64,000 nucleotides of DNA from Sphingobium yanoikuyae (GTDB lineage Bacteria > Pseudomonadota > Alphaproteobacteria > Sphingomonadales > Sphingomonadaceae). The position numbers were made by a program, and so were the translations under genes. The notes below the pieces were generated by a model. It was not told the origin of the DNA. It ran no database searches and saw nothing but the letters and a program-made list of their open reading frames with translations. The stretch is from assembly GCF_013001025.1 (NCBI RefSeq), contig NZ_CP053021.1:3872001-3936000 (forward strand). The letters are read 5' to 3'. Below are positions 26,183-34,007 of this stretch, piece by piece; the stretch's first letter is position 1, and each line of letters starts with the position of its first letter.

Positions 26183-27937
26183 ATGATTGTCAAACGCATC
26201 CGTAAAGCCAGGCGGAAAAAGCGATACCTCCAGCATGTCATGACGGCGGTACATATGTCTGCCGCTTACATCCTGGATCTCACGACGCCAGAAAACCATG
26301 CGGCGCATGCGCTGCCAGCCTATTTGCTGGATCATTACAATGAGCTGCGAGAACATGCCGAGGCGGGAGAGAAGGTAGCCGTCTCCGGCAGCCGCAATCT
26401 TCGATCCACAAAGCTGCGGGAAATCCAGCGCGAGATGGCCGCCGCACTTCACCTCGCTCCGAATGCGCGCGACCCAATCGAACATTATGTCGTCTCTTTC
26501 CGTGAAGGCGAAATACCGGACGCGGCGCAGATCGAACAGGTCATTGAGATTTTTGTTGCCATGATGGGTTACAAAAATTGCCAACTACTCTGGTCAGCGC
26601 ACTCGAACACATCCAATTTCCACATACATATTCTCGTAACCCGGGTTGATTTAATCAGCGGTCGCCCGGTCCTTCCTGCCGAGGGTTGGGAAATTGATCG
26701 TTTGCACCAATTCGCTGCCGTCATCGAGGAAGCGCAGGGCTGGAGTAAAGAGCCCAACGCTATTTATACTGCGCAAGGCGGAGACGTATACGATGTTCAG
26801 ACCGGCCAAATGGTTCGTCGCGCGGACGGCTCTCATCTTGGGTTGTACAAACGTAACGCCAAAACAAACGCACGGTTTGATAACATCGAACCAGAACTGA
26901 GTTCTGTGGCATCCGCCATGTCGGCGGCGAATTCGTGGTTTGAACTCCACCATCTTTTGTTACTGCAAGACACGCGATACTGCCTGAAAGGTAGTGGCGC
27001 AATGCTCATCGTTGGCAAGAAAAGCTACAAACCATCGACGCTTGGTCGGCAGTTCAGCCTACCTGCTCTACAGCAGAAATTTGGCCCCTATCAGCCAAGC
27101 CCGCTCGCGCAGCAGACGCCCCACGATAGGTACAAAGAGGCATACTCCCGCGAGCGTAAACGGGTGAATGAGAAGAAGAAAAAGGCGCTTCAAGAGGCGC
27201 GCGAGGCCTATCTGCGGACGATCCAATCAATAAAAGCTGACAGTGAGCTCGAGGTTCTGCTTGCAGAAGTACGGCTCCAAATGATCCTGGATGAGGTGGA
27301 AGCGCAGATAAAAAAAGCCTTCGAGGACGCCCGGCGCACAATCGCCGCCAATCAACTCGCTCATGACCGCTGGCATGCGGAGGGCTGTCCGCCAGCAATT
27401 CCAGTTACATTGCCTGCGTTTATCTTGCCAAACCAATGGAAAACCGAGAATTTCGCATATAGCGTTTCGGGCGACGCGAACCTTCGCATCCATCACATCG
27501 ATGGCAGGCGCATTTTGTCCGAATCCAGCGCGGCTATCGCTGCATTCAATATCTCGCGAGAAAGCACCATGCTGGCGCTTAGGCGAGCTGCGCAAAAATG
27601 GCCCGGCTCAGCTTTAAATCTGACCGGTGACCATGAATTTATCGAGCAGTGCCGGATCGAAGCCAACCGTCTTGGCCTTTCAGTTTTTCACGAAGGCCAG
27701 CAACTCATCGCTGCTCCATCTGCGATGGCTGACAGGTCCTCGCAGCGTAAAACAAGTGAAACGCCCATCCGTTCGCAGGAGCCACATGGAACCCAAATTG
27801 CGAGGAAGAAGATGGTCGACATTTCGAACGAAACGCCACAGCCGACGGATAAAAAATTGCCAGATGTTGAACATATTGCGGATGATCTGGCCTACCTTCA
27901 ACATCTCGCTCAGAAGCACCGCGGAGCTGGTAGGTGA
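26183..27937 (+). CDS. Relaxase / mobilisation protein (MOBP-like, TraI/MobA type)
   Basis: 584 residues. The N-terminal nicking domain contains HYVVSFREGE and the metal-binding His motif LLWSAHSNTSNFHIHILVTR (His140, His147, His149). The catalytic Tyr cannot be assigned with certainty; Tyr28 or Tyr46 are candidates. The middle is a long charged coiled-coil region (RYKEAYSRERKRVNEKKKKALQEAREAYLR...). The C-terminal part resembles a relaxase-linked domain (LTGDHEFIEQCRIEANRLGL). It would nick oriT and pilot the DNA; no type IV secretion or coupling-protein gene is present, so the element would need a helper. Confidence 0.82.
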   Translation: MIVKRIRKARRKKRYLQHVMTAVHMSAAYILDLTTPENHAAHALPAYLLDHYNELREHAEAGEKVAVSGSRNLRSTKLREIQREMAAALHLAPNARDPIEHYVVSFREGEIPDAAQIEQVIEIFVAMMGYKNCQLLWSAHSNTSNFHIHILVTRVDLISGRPVLPAEGWEIDRLHQFAAVIEEAQGWSKEPNAIYTAQGGDVYDVQTGQMVRRADGSHLGLYKRNAKTNARFDNIEPELSSVASAMSAANSWFELHHLLLLQDTRYCLKGSGAMLIVGKKSYKPSTLGRQFSLPALQQKFGPYQPSPLAQQTPHDRYKEAYSRERKRVNEKKKKALQEAREAYLRTIQSIKADSELEVLLAEVRLQMILDEVEAQIKKAFEDARRTIAANQLAHDRWHAEGCPPAIPVTLPAFILPNQWKTENFAYSVSGDANLRIHHIDGRRILSESSAAIAAFNISRESTMLALRRAAQKWPGSALNLTGDHEFIEQCRIEANRLGLSVFHEGQQLIAAPSAMADRSSQRKTSETPIRSQEPHGTQIARKKMVDISNETPQPTDKKLPDVEHIADDLAYLQHLAQKHRGAGR

Positions 27938-27980
27938 CTGCGTACTTGTTACCAACCCATCGAGTGACGACGATCATTGT

Positions 27981-28052
27981 GTAACTCCGAATTCTCTCTG
28001 CCCAGAAGAGGCAGAACATAGGACTTTCGCCATTGTCGCCTTCGGAGAAACC
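27981..28052 (+). pseudogene. Coding relic matching 12399-12470
   Basis: The frame VTPNSLCPEEAEHRTFAIVAF has no start and ends after an unrelated tail at 28085. It aligns without gaps and in codon phase with the relic near 12.4 kb. It lies exactly between the relaxase gene and the truncated FAH gene, near the right border of the island. Confidence 0.45.
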
Positions 28053-29067
28053 CACCCAGGAAAGCGGTCATTCACGAACTTGTAGAATCATTCTGCCGGA
28101 GGGCAGCAACACGCTCCATTTCAGTCAGCCGGACGGTTGTCTGGCAGTCGTCTCCCGCGATGCGCGTCGCTGCCTGCCCGCGGACGGTGTAGCAGATACG
28201 CTGCAGCAGGCGATCGAGCGATGGGACAGCGTGGAGCCGGCGCTGCGACTCCTAGCCGACCGGCTGGAACAGGGGGAAGGCGATGTGCTGGACGAAAGCC
28301 GGCTGCTCGCTCCCCTGCCCCGCGCCTGGCAATGGCTCGACGGCTCCGCTTTCCCACAGCATGGCGAGCTGATGCAGAAGGCGTTCAACCTGCCGCCGAT
28401 CGAAACCGACCGGCCGCTGATGTATCAGGGCCTGTCCGATCGCTTCCTGTCCGGAACGCAGGATGTGCGACTTCCCAGCGAAGCTGACGGCATCGATTTC
28501 GAAGGCGAGTTCGGCGTCATTACCGATGCCGTGCCGATGGGCACCAGCGCACAGGACGCGCTATCCCATATCAAGCTGGTCCTGCTCATCAACGACTGGT
28601 CGCTGCGCGCGATCGCGCCGATCGAGATGAAGACCGGGTTCGGCTGGGTTCAGGCCAAGCCCGCCTGCTCTGTCGCGCCCTTTGCGGTCACGCCCGATGA
28701 GCTGGACGAAGCCTGGCAGGACGGCCGCGTCCATCTGCCGCTGGAGGTTCATGTCAACGGCGCCTGGTTCGGAAATCCCCATGGCGGCGAAATGGCATTC
28801 GGCTTTCACGAACTTGTCGCCCATGCCGCCCGCACGCGCGATCTGGTCGCCGGCACCATCGTCGGATCGGGCACCGTGTCCAATGCCGATTATGCGAAAC
28901 TGGGTTCCTGCTGCATCTCCGAGCGCCGCGCTATCGATGTGATCGAGCAAGGAGAGACAAAGACGCCTTTCCTTGCCTTCGGTGATCGCGTTTCGCTGGC
29001 CGCGATTAAGGACAAAGGCTCGCCATTTGGCAGCATCAGCCAGCAGGTTGTAGAAACAAGTCGCTGA
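28033..29067 (+). CDS. Fumarylacetoacetate hydrolase family protein, 5' end replaced
   Basis: 344 codons as an open frame from ATG 28033, but family-like sequence starts only near 28110 (FSQPDGCLAVVSRDARR). The first 25-30 residues come from the neighbouring island and have no family counterpart, and no ribosome site precedes the ATG. From there on it is a good FAH enzyme: MYQGLSDRFLSGTQDVRLPSE, the metal-site EGEFGVITDAVPMG (Glu-x-Glu), INDWSLRAI, KTGFGWVQAKPA, GTIVGSGTVSN. Such enzymes cleave C-C bonds in aromatic degradation. Probably broken at its start by insertion of the mobilisation island. Confidence 0.75.
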   Translation: MSPSEKPTQESGHSRTCRIILPEGSNTLHFSQPDGCLAVVSRDARRCLPADGVADTLQQAIERWDSVEPALRLLADRLEQGEGDVLDESRLLAPLPRAWQWLDGSAFPQHGELMQKAFNLPPIETDRPLMYQGLSDRFLSGTQDVRLPSEADGIDFEGEFGVITDAVPMGTSAQDALSHIKLVLLINDWSLRAIAPIEMKTGFGWVQAKPACSVAPFAVTPDELDEAWQDGRVHLPLEVHVNGAWFGNPHGGEMAFGFHELVAHAARTRDLVAGTIVGSGTVSNADYAKLGSCCISERRAIDVIEQGETKTPFLAFGDRVSLAAIKDKGSPFGSISQQVVETSR

Positions 29068-29604
29068 TTTCGAGCTTGGCATTCTGTCTGGGAATGTCGC
29101 CGGGCGAGCCATCTTTGGGACTTTCCCGACCGTCCGGTCCTGAGGGCCGGATCGTTGATTCCGGACATGCGGAGATCGCAAACGAGCCTTCCACGGCGCC
29201 AACCATACGGGCACTTCAACTGCCGCTTTTTGACCATCCAAAACCGGCCGCGCTGAGCATGAGTGCAAAAATGGTCACCAAATTGAACGGAGATGCGAAC
29301 TATTATAAACGCGTCGACCACACTTTCGCACTTGGCTATAAAATAACGCATGTAATTCATATCTATATATAAAAATCGATAATATTAGAGGTTGCAATTT
29401 CATTTTTAGTAAAAATTTCATTTCACTTCTGTAGCGAAATTGATTTTAGGATTGACATTTTTCAATTATACCGTATTTTTGTTGATGCTTAACGTCGCCT
29501 GCGACGGAGCTTTCCCCCATTTGGGTGCCGCTTCCTTTCTTGCGCTATCAGCTTCGCCTGCAATTTCGCAGGTGGATTCTCTGTTTTCGTGAAAGGAAAC
29601 ACTC
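29068..29604. promoter_or_regulatory. Intergenic region with cold-shock mRNA leader
   Basis: 29068-29370 holds no clear gene, and 29370-29480 is strongly AT-rich, a likely promoter region. 29490-29604 looks like a long structured 5' leader of the cold-shock gene. It contains pyrimidine-rich GCTTTCCCCC and CGCTTCCTTTC stretches and a hairpin CCTGC-AATTTC-GCAGG (about 29562-29577) before GAAAGGAAAC and the ATG. Cold-shock genes commonly carry such temperature-responsive leaders. Confidence 0.5.
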
Positions 29605-29811
29605 ATGCCTATCGGCACCGTAAAATTCTTCAATGCTGACAAGGGCTATGGCTTCCTGGCGCCCGAAGATGGCGGACCGGACAGCTTCGTCCATATTTCT
29701 GCTGTCGAGCGCGCGGGAATGATAACGCTGCATAAGGATCAGCGCCTGAGTTACGAAGTAGAAGCAGATCGGAGGGGCAAACAGTCTGCTGTGAACCTTG
29801 AGACTGCTTAA
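29605..29811 (+). CDS. cspA: Cold-shock protein (CspA family)
   Basis: 68 residues, a single cold-shock OB fold with both RNA-binding motifs: GTVKFFNADKGYGFLAPEDG (RNP1-like KGYGFL) and DSFVHISAV (RNP2-like). It binds single-stranded RNA or DNA and acts as an RNA chaperone. An AGGAAA ribosome site precedes the ATG. The long leader upstream and the hairpin terminator downstream mark it as a one-gene unit. Confidence 0.95.
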   Translation: MPIGTVKFFNADKGYGFLAPEDGGPDSFVHISAVERAGMITLHKDQRLSYEVEADRRGKQSAVNLETA

Positions 29812-29850
29812 GATAGTCGTCGAGGCAAAGCGCCCCCTATAATGCATTAG

Positions 29851-29877
29851 CGGCGCGGCATCCCGTCGCGCCGGTTT
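29851..29877 (+). terminator. Terminator hairpin after cspA
   Basis: CGGCGCG and CGCGCCG form a 7-bp stem with a 9-base loop (29851-29873), followed by GTTT. Confidence 0.65.
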
Positions 29878-30060
29878 GCCTGATCATTGGATGGCAAGAC
29901 CGTACCGCGCAAGCGCTCGAAATGTGACCACTTGGCCCCGCCCAAGCTGTGGCGGGTTATGCTCCGGCTGTTCTTGTGCGCCTTATGCGCCGACACAAGG
30001 CGCCGTTTAGCGAGACTTTTTCATTACATCACACGCCAAGATGCGTGTTTCAGGAATATC

Positions 30061-30207
30061 ATGAATCTCAGTATCCGTTCGAATATGGCTCATGCCAAAT
30101 TATCGCCCGCGACTGGCAAAACGCCGCGTTCATTTTACCAAAACGTCCCTTTGGGCACTCTGCCCGTGCGCGAATTGCGCAGGGCTGTCGCTGAAATGAT
30201 CGATTGA
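30061..30207 (+). CDS. Small hypothetical protein, 48 aa
   Basis: MNLSIRSNMAHAKLSPATGK leads into RSFYQNVPLGTLPVRELRRAVAEMID, whose compact, high-GC3 C-terminal half looks genuinely coding. ATG 30085 is an alternative start. It is the first of three small genes close together (30061, 30246, 30436). Function unknown. Confidence 0.5.
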   Translation: MNLSIRSNMAHAKLSPATGKTPRSFYQNVPLGTLPVRELRRAVAEMID

Positions 30208-30245
30208 CGTCCGTCGCAACGACATCCAACTCGCAGGAGATCGAC

Positions 30246-30452
30246 ATGCCCGCCACGATCGACTTCTACCTGGCCCGCGTCGCACAATGCGACAAAGAGG
30301 CGCAGGAAACCAATCTGGCGAATGTGAAAGAGCGCTGCCTGCGGTCAAAAGCTGCATGGCAGATCATGTCTGATCGCGCTTTGCTGGTCCAGATCGACCG
30401 CAAAAGACAAGCGCTGGACAAGATGCGAAAAAAGGATGAGCATCTTGATTGA
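30246..30452 (+). CDS. Small helical protein, 68 aa
   Basis: Starts at ATG 30246 after AGGAGA with good spacing; the frame open to 30204 is not needed. PATIDFYLARVAQCDKEAQET and the charged tail DRKRQALDKMRKKDEHLD give an all-helical, probably coiled-coil protein. Resembles tiny helical proteins common in sphingomonad accessory regions. It overlaps the next gene by 17 bases. Confidence 0.6.
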   Translation: MPATIDFYLARVAQCDKEAQETNLANVKERCLRSKAAWQIMSDRALLVQIDRKRQALDKMRKKDEHLD

Positions 30453-30672
30453 GCGGGCTGGAAGACGGTTCGACGGTCCATATCTATCTTCGGATCAGAT
30501 CGAGCGCCAAGGGCATATTCTTGAACTTGCCATAGCCCGATTGGGCTCTCAGGGCGCCATCGCATTTCTGAACGGCGAAGAGCCCGGCCTCGGCGGCCGA
30601 CCACTAGATATCGCGGTAAAAAGCTCTTCGGGGCTTGAGGCGGTAAAGCGAATTCTCGAAGAACTCGGATAG
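30436..30672 (+). CDS. MbcA/ParS-like antitoxin-type small protein
   Basis: 78 residues. The second half, AIAFLNGEEPGLGGRPLDIAVKSSSGLEAVKRILEELG, fits the C-terminal toxin-binding domain of the MbcA/ParS/Xre antitoxin family (DUF2384), including the hallmark L-G-G-x-P-L. The N-terminal Xre DNA-binding part is missing, and no RES-domain toxin gene follows. It may therefore be a solitary regulator or an orphaned antitoxin. Confidence 0.65.
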   Translation: MSILIERAGRRFDGPYLSSDQIERQGHILELAIARLGSQGAIAFLNGEEPGLGGRPLDIAVKSSSGLEAVKRILEELG

Positions 30673-31330
30673 ATATTGTCAGATTTATCATTGATGTTTT
30701 TGCGCTTAAGCATCCGCGCATCGTTGCCCGATGGCCAAGGGCTGGGTCACGAACAGCGCAAGGTCGCGCTGATGAATATGCGGAACCCCGACCATAAGCC
30801 AACAAGCTTGGGATGCAGTCCAGCACCGTCATCTCCACTGTCAAGGCGATGGGTATGAAGGCAGTTCCATTGGGCCGGCGGCAAAACAGGCATGGATGGG
30901 CAGGGGAAGGCAGCCCGCCAGGCCATCCATGGTCATGAGCGGGCGCTGCATTTGCTGTCAGCGCCAGGTGAGCGAGCGCATTTCTTGGTTGCCAACCAAT
31001 TATGCCGAATTCTCGAACAGAGTGGAGGAGCGGCATATTGGATGGCTGGGACGATCTGAAGATCGATGAATTATGAAAATCTATAAAACTTGTTATGATG
31101 TTAAATAGATATCAAAGTGAATATGGTATAATATAATTTTTTCAAAATAATTAATGGTGCCATACATATTTGATCTCAAATATCATGCATTATATTTTAT
31201 GAAATATCGTTGCTATGTCGATTCAATAATTTTTAAGGTTTTTCGTGTTATTTCTAAATTGAATTATGGACATTGAGAATATTATTTGATAAACAGAATT
31301 ATTGCGCGAAATTTGCTGCAAGCATTCGCC
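30673..31330. other. Gap with one candidate small gene and an AT-rich block
   Basis: 30673-30890 has only competing short frames. 31060-31320 is extremely AT-rich for this genome and probably carries promoter elements for the hairpin-led operon; no confident -35/-10 pair was chosen. Confidence 0.4.
30892..31059 (+). CDS. Candidate small protein, 55 aa
   Basis: From ATG 30892 the frame reads MDGQGKAARQAIHGHERALH and continues LLSAPGERAHFLVANQLCRI, ending at TGA 31057. The sequence is amphipathic-helical and of protein-like composition, similar in style to neighbouring small genes. The ribosome site is weak and a second frame (from about 30813) is also open, so this is only a candidate. Confidence 0.3.
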   Translation: MDGQGKAARQAIHGHERALHLLSAPGERAHFLVANQLCRILEQSGGAAYWMAGTI

Positions 31331-31380
31331 GTGACAGAGAGACCAACGTGCTCCCGCTTGCCAGCTGAGGGAGCCCATCC
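31331..31380 (+). promoter_or_regulatory. Leader hairpin copy 1 (Shine-Dalgarno in the stem)
   Basis: GTGACAGAGAGACCAACG then GCTCCC (31350-31355) pairing with GGGAGC (31369-31374) across a 13-base loop. The 3' arm is the ribosome-binding sequence for the GTG at 31381. The 5' block GAGAGACC-n-CGTGCTCCCGC also occurs near 33240 and 34592. Confidence 0.6.
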
Positions 31381-31590
31381 GTGGAAGATCTAAATTATTT
31401 GCTCAAGCGCGAGCAGGAAGAGTTGCTGCGTGCCCAAAGCGCGCATTGCCGGGCTGCCTCCCATGCGCATCAGCGTTTGGCCAACGGTTATGCGCAGCGC
31501 ATTCGGGAGCATGTGCACCCCTATCGATCGCAGCGTCCCGATGGTTCAGCCCCTTTCGCTTTGAACGAGCAGCGGGGGGAGCGGATATGA
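31381..31590 (+). CDS. Small helical protein, 69 aa (GTG start)
   Basis: Starts at GTG 31381, seven bases after GAGGGAG: EDLNYLLKREQEELLRAQSA, then CRAASHAHQRLANGYAQRIREHV. All-helical, with repeated Ala/His/Arg faces. I recall similar short proteins in many sphingomonads but no function. It is the first gene of a three-gene operon, overlapping the next by four bases (ATGA), and translation may be gated by the leader hairpin. Confidence 0.65.
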   Translation: MEDLNYLLKREQEELLRAQSAHCRAASHAHQRLANGYAQRIREHVHPYRSQRPDGSAPFALNEQRGERI

Positions 31591-31823
31591 GCAGGGCCAT
31601 GAACATCATGGAATCAGCCGACGCCGTGCGGCTGGTCTGCCAAAAAAACGGCTTCAGGATTTCGGTTCTCGAAGCGCTCGACTCTGGCGGCGTGCGGATC
31701 GTTCTGCTTGACCCACGGGATGCCGATGCACTTCGCGTTTTAATGAAGGGTAAGCTGATTGAAGGTTCTGTCACACGCTCCCGGTCGCATGTGGCCCGCC
31801 ACCATCCGCCGTCAGCACGATGA
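31587..31823 (+). CDS. Small hypothetical protein, 78 aa
   Basis: Starts at ATG 31587 overlapping the previous stop. MNIMESADAVRLVCQKNGFRISVLEALDSGGVRIVLLDPRDADALR suggests a small alpha/beta fold with two to three strands. The C-terminus is basic (LIEGSVTRSRSHVARHH). Middle gene of the coupled operon; family not recognised. Confidence 0.6.
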   Translation: MSRAMNIMESADAVRLVCQKNGFRISVLEALDSGGVRIVLLDPRDADALRVLMKGKLIEGSVTRSRSHVARHHPPSAR

Positions 31824-32008
31824 ATATGGCCATGGGTCGGTTCGACTATCTTAACCGCCGGAGATTGGCCGAGTTGAAGCATGCTGAGCTTGCGGAGAAT
31901 CCTGCGATCAGAGCCAGACACGAGGATTTGGCTCGTGCCTATGCGAAGATCATTTCCGTGTTGCAACGCGAAGAGGCTTCATCGCCTCTACAGCAGTGGC
32001 AATTCTGA
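31820..32008 (+). CDS. Small helical protein, 62 aa
   Basis: ATG 31820 overlaps the preceding TGA by four bases. MGRFDYLNRRRLAELKHAEL and RARHEDLARAYAKIISVLQRE form charged helices. It is similar in style to the first protein of the operon and may be its partner. Third gene of the coupled operon. Confidence 0.6.
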   Translation: MNMAMGRFDYLNRRRLAELKHAELAENPAIRARHEDLARAYAKIISVLQREEASSPLQQWQF

Positions 32009-32079
32009 ACTAACCCGGCCAAGTGCCATCACGACAAATCAAATGGGAGTCTCCGGTTTACTGACCTGAGAACGACGAT

Positions 32080-32127
32080 GCCTGCCAAGCCCGGTCGCGC
32101 GCTGTAGCGAATGGAAGCCTGGCAGGC
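32080..32127. terminator. 8-bp stem between convergent units
   Basis: GCCTGCCA (32080-32087) pairs with TGGCAGGC (32120-32127) over a long loop, between the small-protein operon and the convergent methyltransferase-like gene. A possible bidirectional terminator without a strong T-run. Confidence 0.4.
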
Positions 32128-32160
32128 TCAGTCTCATGCTTGAAAAGCTGGTACGGACTG

Positions 32161-32958
32161 TCAGGCCCCGCCCTTGGCTGCGAACCAGATATTGTGCCAG
32201 CGTTCGGCGCTGCCGCTAAAGGCTGGCAACAAGATCTCATCCAGACAGAATCCGGCCTGCTCCAGCCTTTCGGCAAATGCGTCATCGCTGTAGGCTGACC
32301 ATATCGACAGTAGGCCGCCCGGTTTCAGTGCTGCATACGCCATTTCCAAGCCGTCGGTCGAATAAAGCCTGTCGTTGCTTTTTCTGATGAAACCGTCTGG
32401 ACCATTATCGACGTCGAGCAGAATGGCATCGAAGCGATCCTTCTCATGGGTAATGACATCAAACACGTCGGCCAATTGAATTCTGACTCGCGGATCTGTC
32501 AGATTGGTACCGAACAAGTGCATCAAAGGTCCGTTCGCCCAGCTTATGATTTTGGGCACGAGCTCGGCAACCGTGATGGTCGCGCTTTGTGACCAGGCGT
32601 CGAGCGCAGCCCCAAGGGTGAAGCCCATGCCGAGGCCGCCAATCAAAATATTGCCATCGCGCTGAACAAGACGCTCTTGGGTCAGCCTTGCGAGAGCCTT
32701 CTCGGATTCATGATCTCGACTGCCCATCAACTCATCATCGCCAAACTGGATCGAGAACTCTGTCCCACACTGGAGGAGGTGAAGCTGGCCACCGCCCGGA
32801 ATATCGGCAATATCGACCGTAATTATCGGGAGGCTTTTGTCCGATCCTGCCCCGTTTTCCTGTACTCCTTTCCTTTCTGGGGATGCGTCTTTGCCATTCC
32901 AGGCGTCATTGCAGGCAGGGGGCGACGACCGCGCAATGCGCGTTCCGCTATAGTTCAT
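32161..32958 (-). CDS. Spermidine-synthase-fold methyltransferase-like protein
   Basis: The core from about residue 45 (IITVDIADIPGGGQLHLLQCGTEFSI) is a spermine/spermidine-synthase-like Rossmann protein: GNILIGGLGMGFTLGAALDAW is the SAM-type glycine loop, ITVAELVPKIISWANG the acidic ribose contact, and FDAILLDVDNGPDGF the active-site region. The start is uncertain: ATG 32958 is the nearest to the domain, the frame is open to 33057, and the intervening residues look non-conserved. It stands alone, convergent with the small operon. Real polyamine synthesis is unlikely; these paralogues are of unknown function. Confidence 0.7.
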   Translation of the reverse strand: MNYSGTRIARSSPPACNDAWNGKDASPERKGVQENGAGSDKSLPIITVDIADIPGGGQLHLLQCGTEFSIQFGDDELMGSRDHESEKALARLTQERLVQRDGNILIGGLGMGFTLGAALDAWSQSATITVAELVPKIISWANGPLMHLFGTNLTDPRVRIQLADVFDVITHEKDRFDAILLDVDNGPDGFIRKSNDRLYSTDGLEMAYAALKPGGLLSIWSAYSDDAFAERLEQAGFCLDEILLPAFSGSAERWHNIWFAAKGGA

Positions 32959-33211
32959 GGAATTCCTGTCGCGTTCTGGATCAAGCGCGCCGTAAACCGA
33001 AGTGGCGTCGATTACGCGGTGACACGGAACCATGCCTGCCTTTTGGAGGCATGGCAAGGAAGGCTATACCGCACGGTGTAGCCTTGGAGACTGCGATTTG
33101 GCGGGAAATAGCCAATGCGTCTCGACCAACAATATATGGGCACCACGATTAGTCGCTAAAATAACAAATGAATTTGGGAACTTAATCCATATCAATCCGC
33201 TTACAGTCTAT

Positions 33212-33274
33212 CGGTGACATGTGTGGCGCGTCACCGGCTGAGAGACCTCGTGCTCCCGCTTCTAGGGAGGACAT
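33212..33274 (+). promoter_or_regulatory. Palindrome plus leader hairpin copy 2
   Basis: CGGTGAC/GTCACCG (33212-33218, 33230-33236) is followed by GAGAGACCTCGTG, then CTCCC (33253-33257) pairing with GGGAG (33265-33269) over a 7-base loop. The Shine-Dalgarno GGGAGG is the 3' arm, four bases before the ATG at 33275. Confidence 0.6.
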
Positions 33275-33643
33275 ATGCTGTCAGGATCGTGCGTGCTGGT
33301 CGTCGAGGACGACCCGCTGATTGCGATGGTGATTTGTGATAATGTGGAGAGTGTAGGCGGCACAGTCGCCGGGCCGTTTTCAACGGTCGGTGAGGCTCTA
33401 ACTTTCCTGACTCAGGCGAAGATTGACGCTGCCATCGTAGACGCAAATCTCCGGGATCGCGACGTCACGCCTCTCGCACTTTTCCTGATGGAAACCGCAA
33501 TACCCTTCATAGTGTACAGCGCTGCGGGCCTTCCTCCAGAGCTGCACGCGCAGCATCCCGACTTGCCGCTGGTCATGAAGCCAGGAAAACCGTTGGAAAG
33601 GCTTTTTGCGCTCCTTCGGAACGGCGCTACTGACGCATTATGA
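33275..33643 (+). CDS. Stand-alone receiver-domain response regulator
   Basis: 122 residues, receiver only. Acidic pocket VLVVEDDPLIAM, phospho-acceptor Asp in AAIVDANLRDRDV, Ser switch in FIVYSAAG, and Lys in LVMKPGKPLERL. There is no output domain, so it acts as a phospho-sink or relay, like the single-domain regulators of alphaproteobacterial stress circuits. Its translation start lies in the conserved hairpin shared with two small-protein operons, which suggests common control. Confidence 0.9.
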   Translation: MLSGSCVLVVEDDPLIAMVICDNVESVGGTVAGPFSTVGEALTFLTQAKIDAAIVDANLRDRDVTPLALFLMETAIPFIVYSAAGLPPELHAQHPDLPLVMKPGKPLERLFALLRNGATDAL

Positions 33644-33776
33644 CGGTGATCCCTTCCATCATCATTCAAGTCAAAATCCGGGCACCGAACTAATTCTTGA
33701 AAAGCAATCTGGCAGAGTAAGTAAATTTTTGGAGAAACTCTGCATCGCGCGAATTTTCGTCGAGGGATGTATTGCG

Positions 33777-34007
33777 TCATTTCCGAGGTTCAAGCGGGCT
33801 CGCCCATTTATTCTGCCATTCATCCAAAGCCTCGTTCAGCTTTTGGATGTCGGCATTGGAGAGATTCGTGCCGCGAGCCAGTTTCTCCCGTGCTGCACCG
33901 AGAAGCGCGGTCAAACGTTCAAGGCATTGGGACGGATTACCACCTACCCTGTCTTTCGCGCGGATAAGCATATCGGCAAGATCGATGGCGGAAGTGGACG
34001 GGCACAT
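33777..34007 (-). CDS. Small hypothetical protein, 76 aa
   Basis: ATG 34007 follows AGGAGAGACGCAT. CPSTSAIDLADMLIRAKDRVGGNPSQCLER is followed by TALLGAAREKLARGTNL and ALDEWQNKWASPLEPRK. Helical, soluble, with Trp-containing C-terminus; family not recognised. Single gene, transcribed toward the response regulator. Confidence 0.6.
   Translation of the reverse strand: MCPSTSAIDLADMLIRAKDRVGGNPSQCLERLTALLGAAREKLARGTNLSNADIQKLNEALDEWQNKWASPLEPRK

Noticed and set aside
32959..33057. GMVPCHRVI-like peptide at the head of the methyltransferase-like frame
   Set aside because: Resembles the PCHRV active site of O6-alkylguanine transferases, but only about nine residues match and nothing of that domain precedes it; taken as chance.
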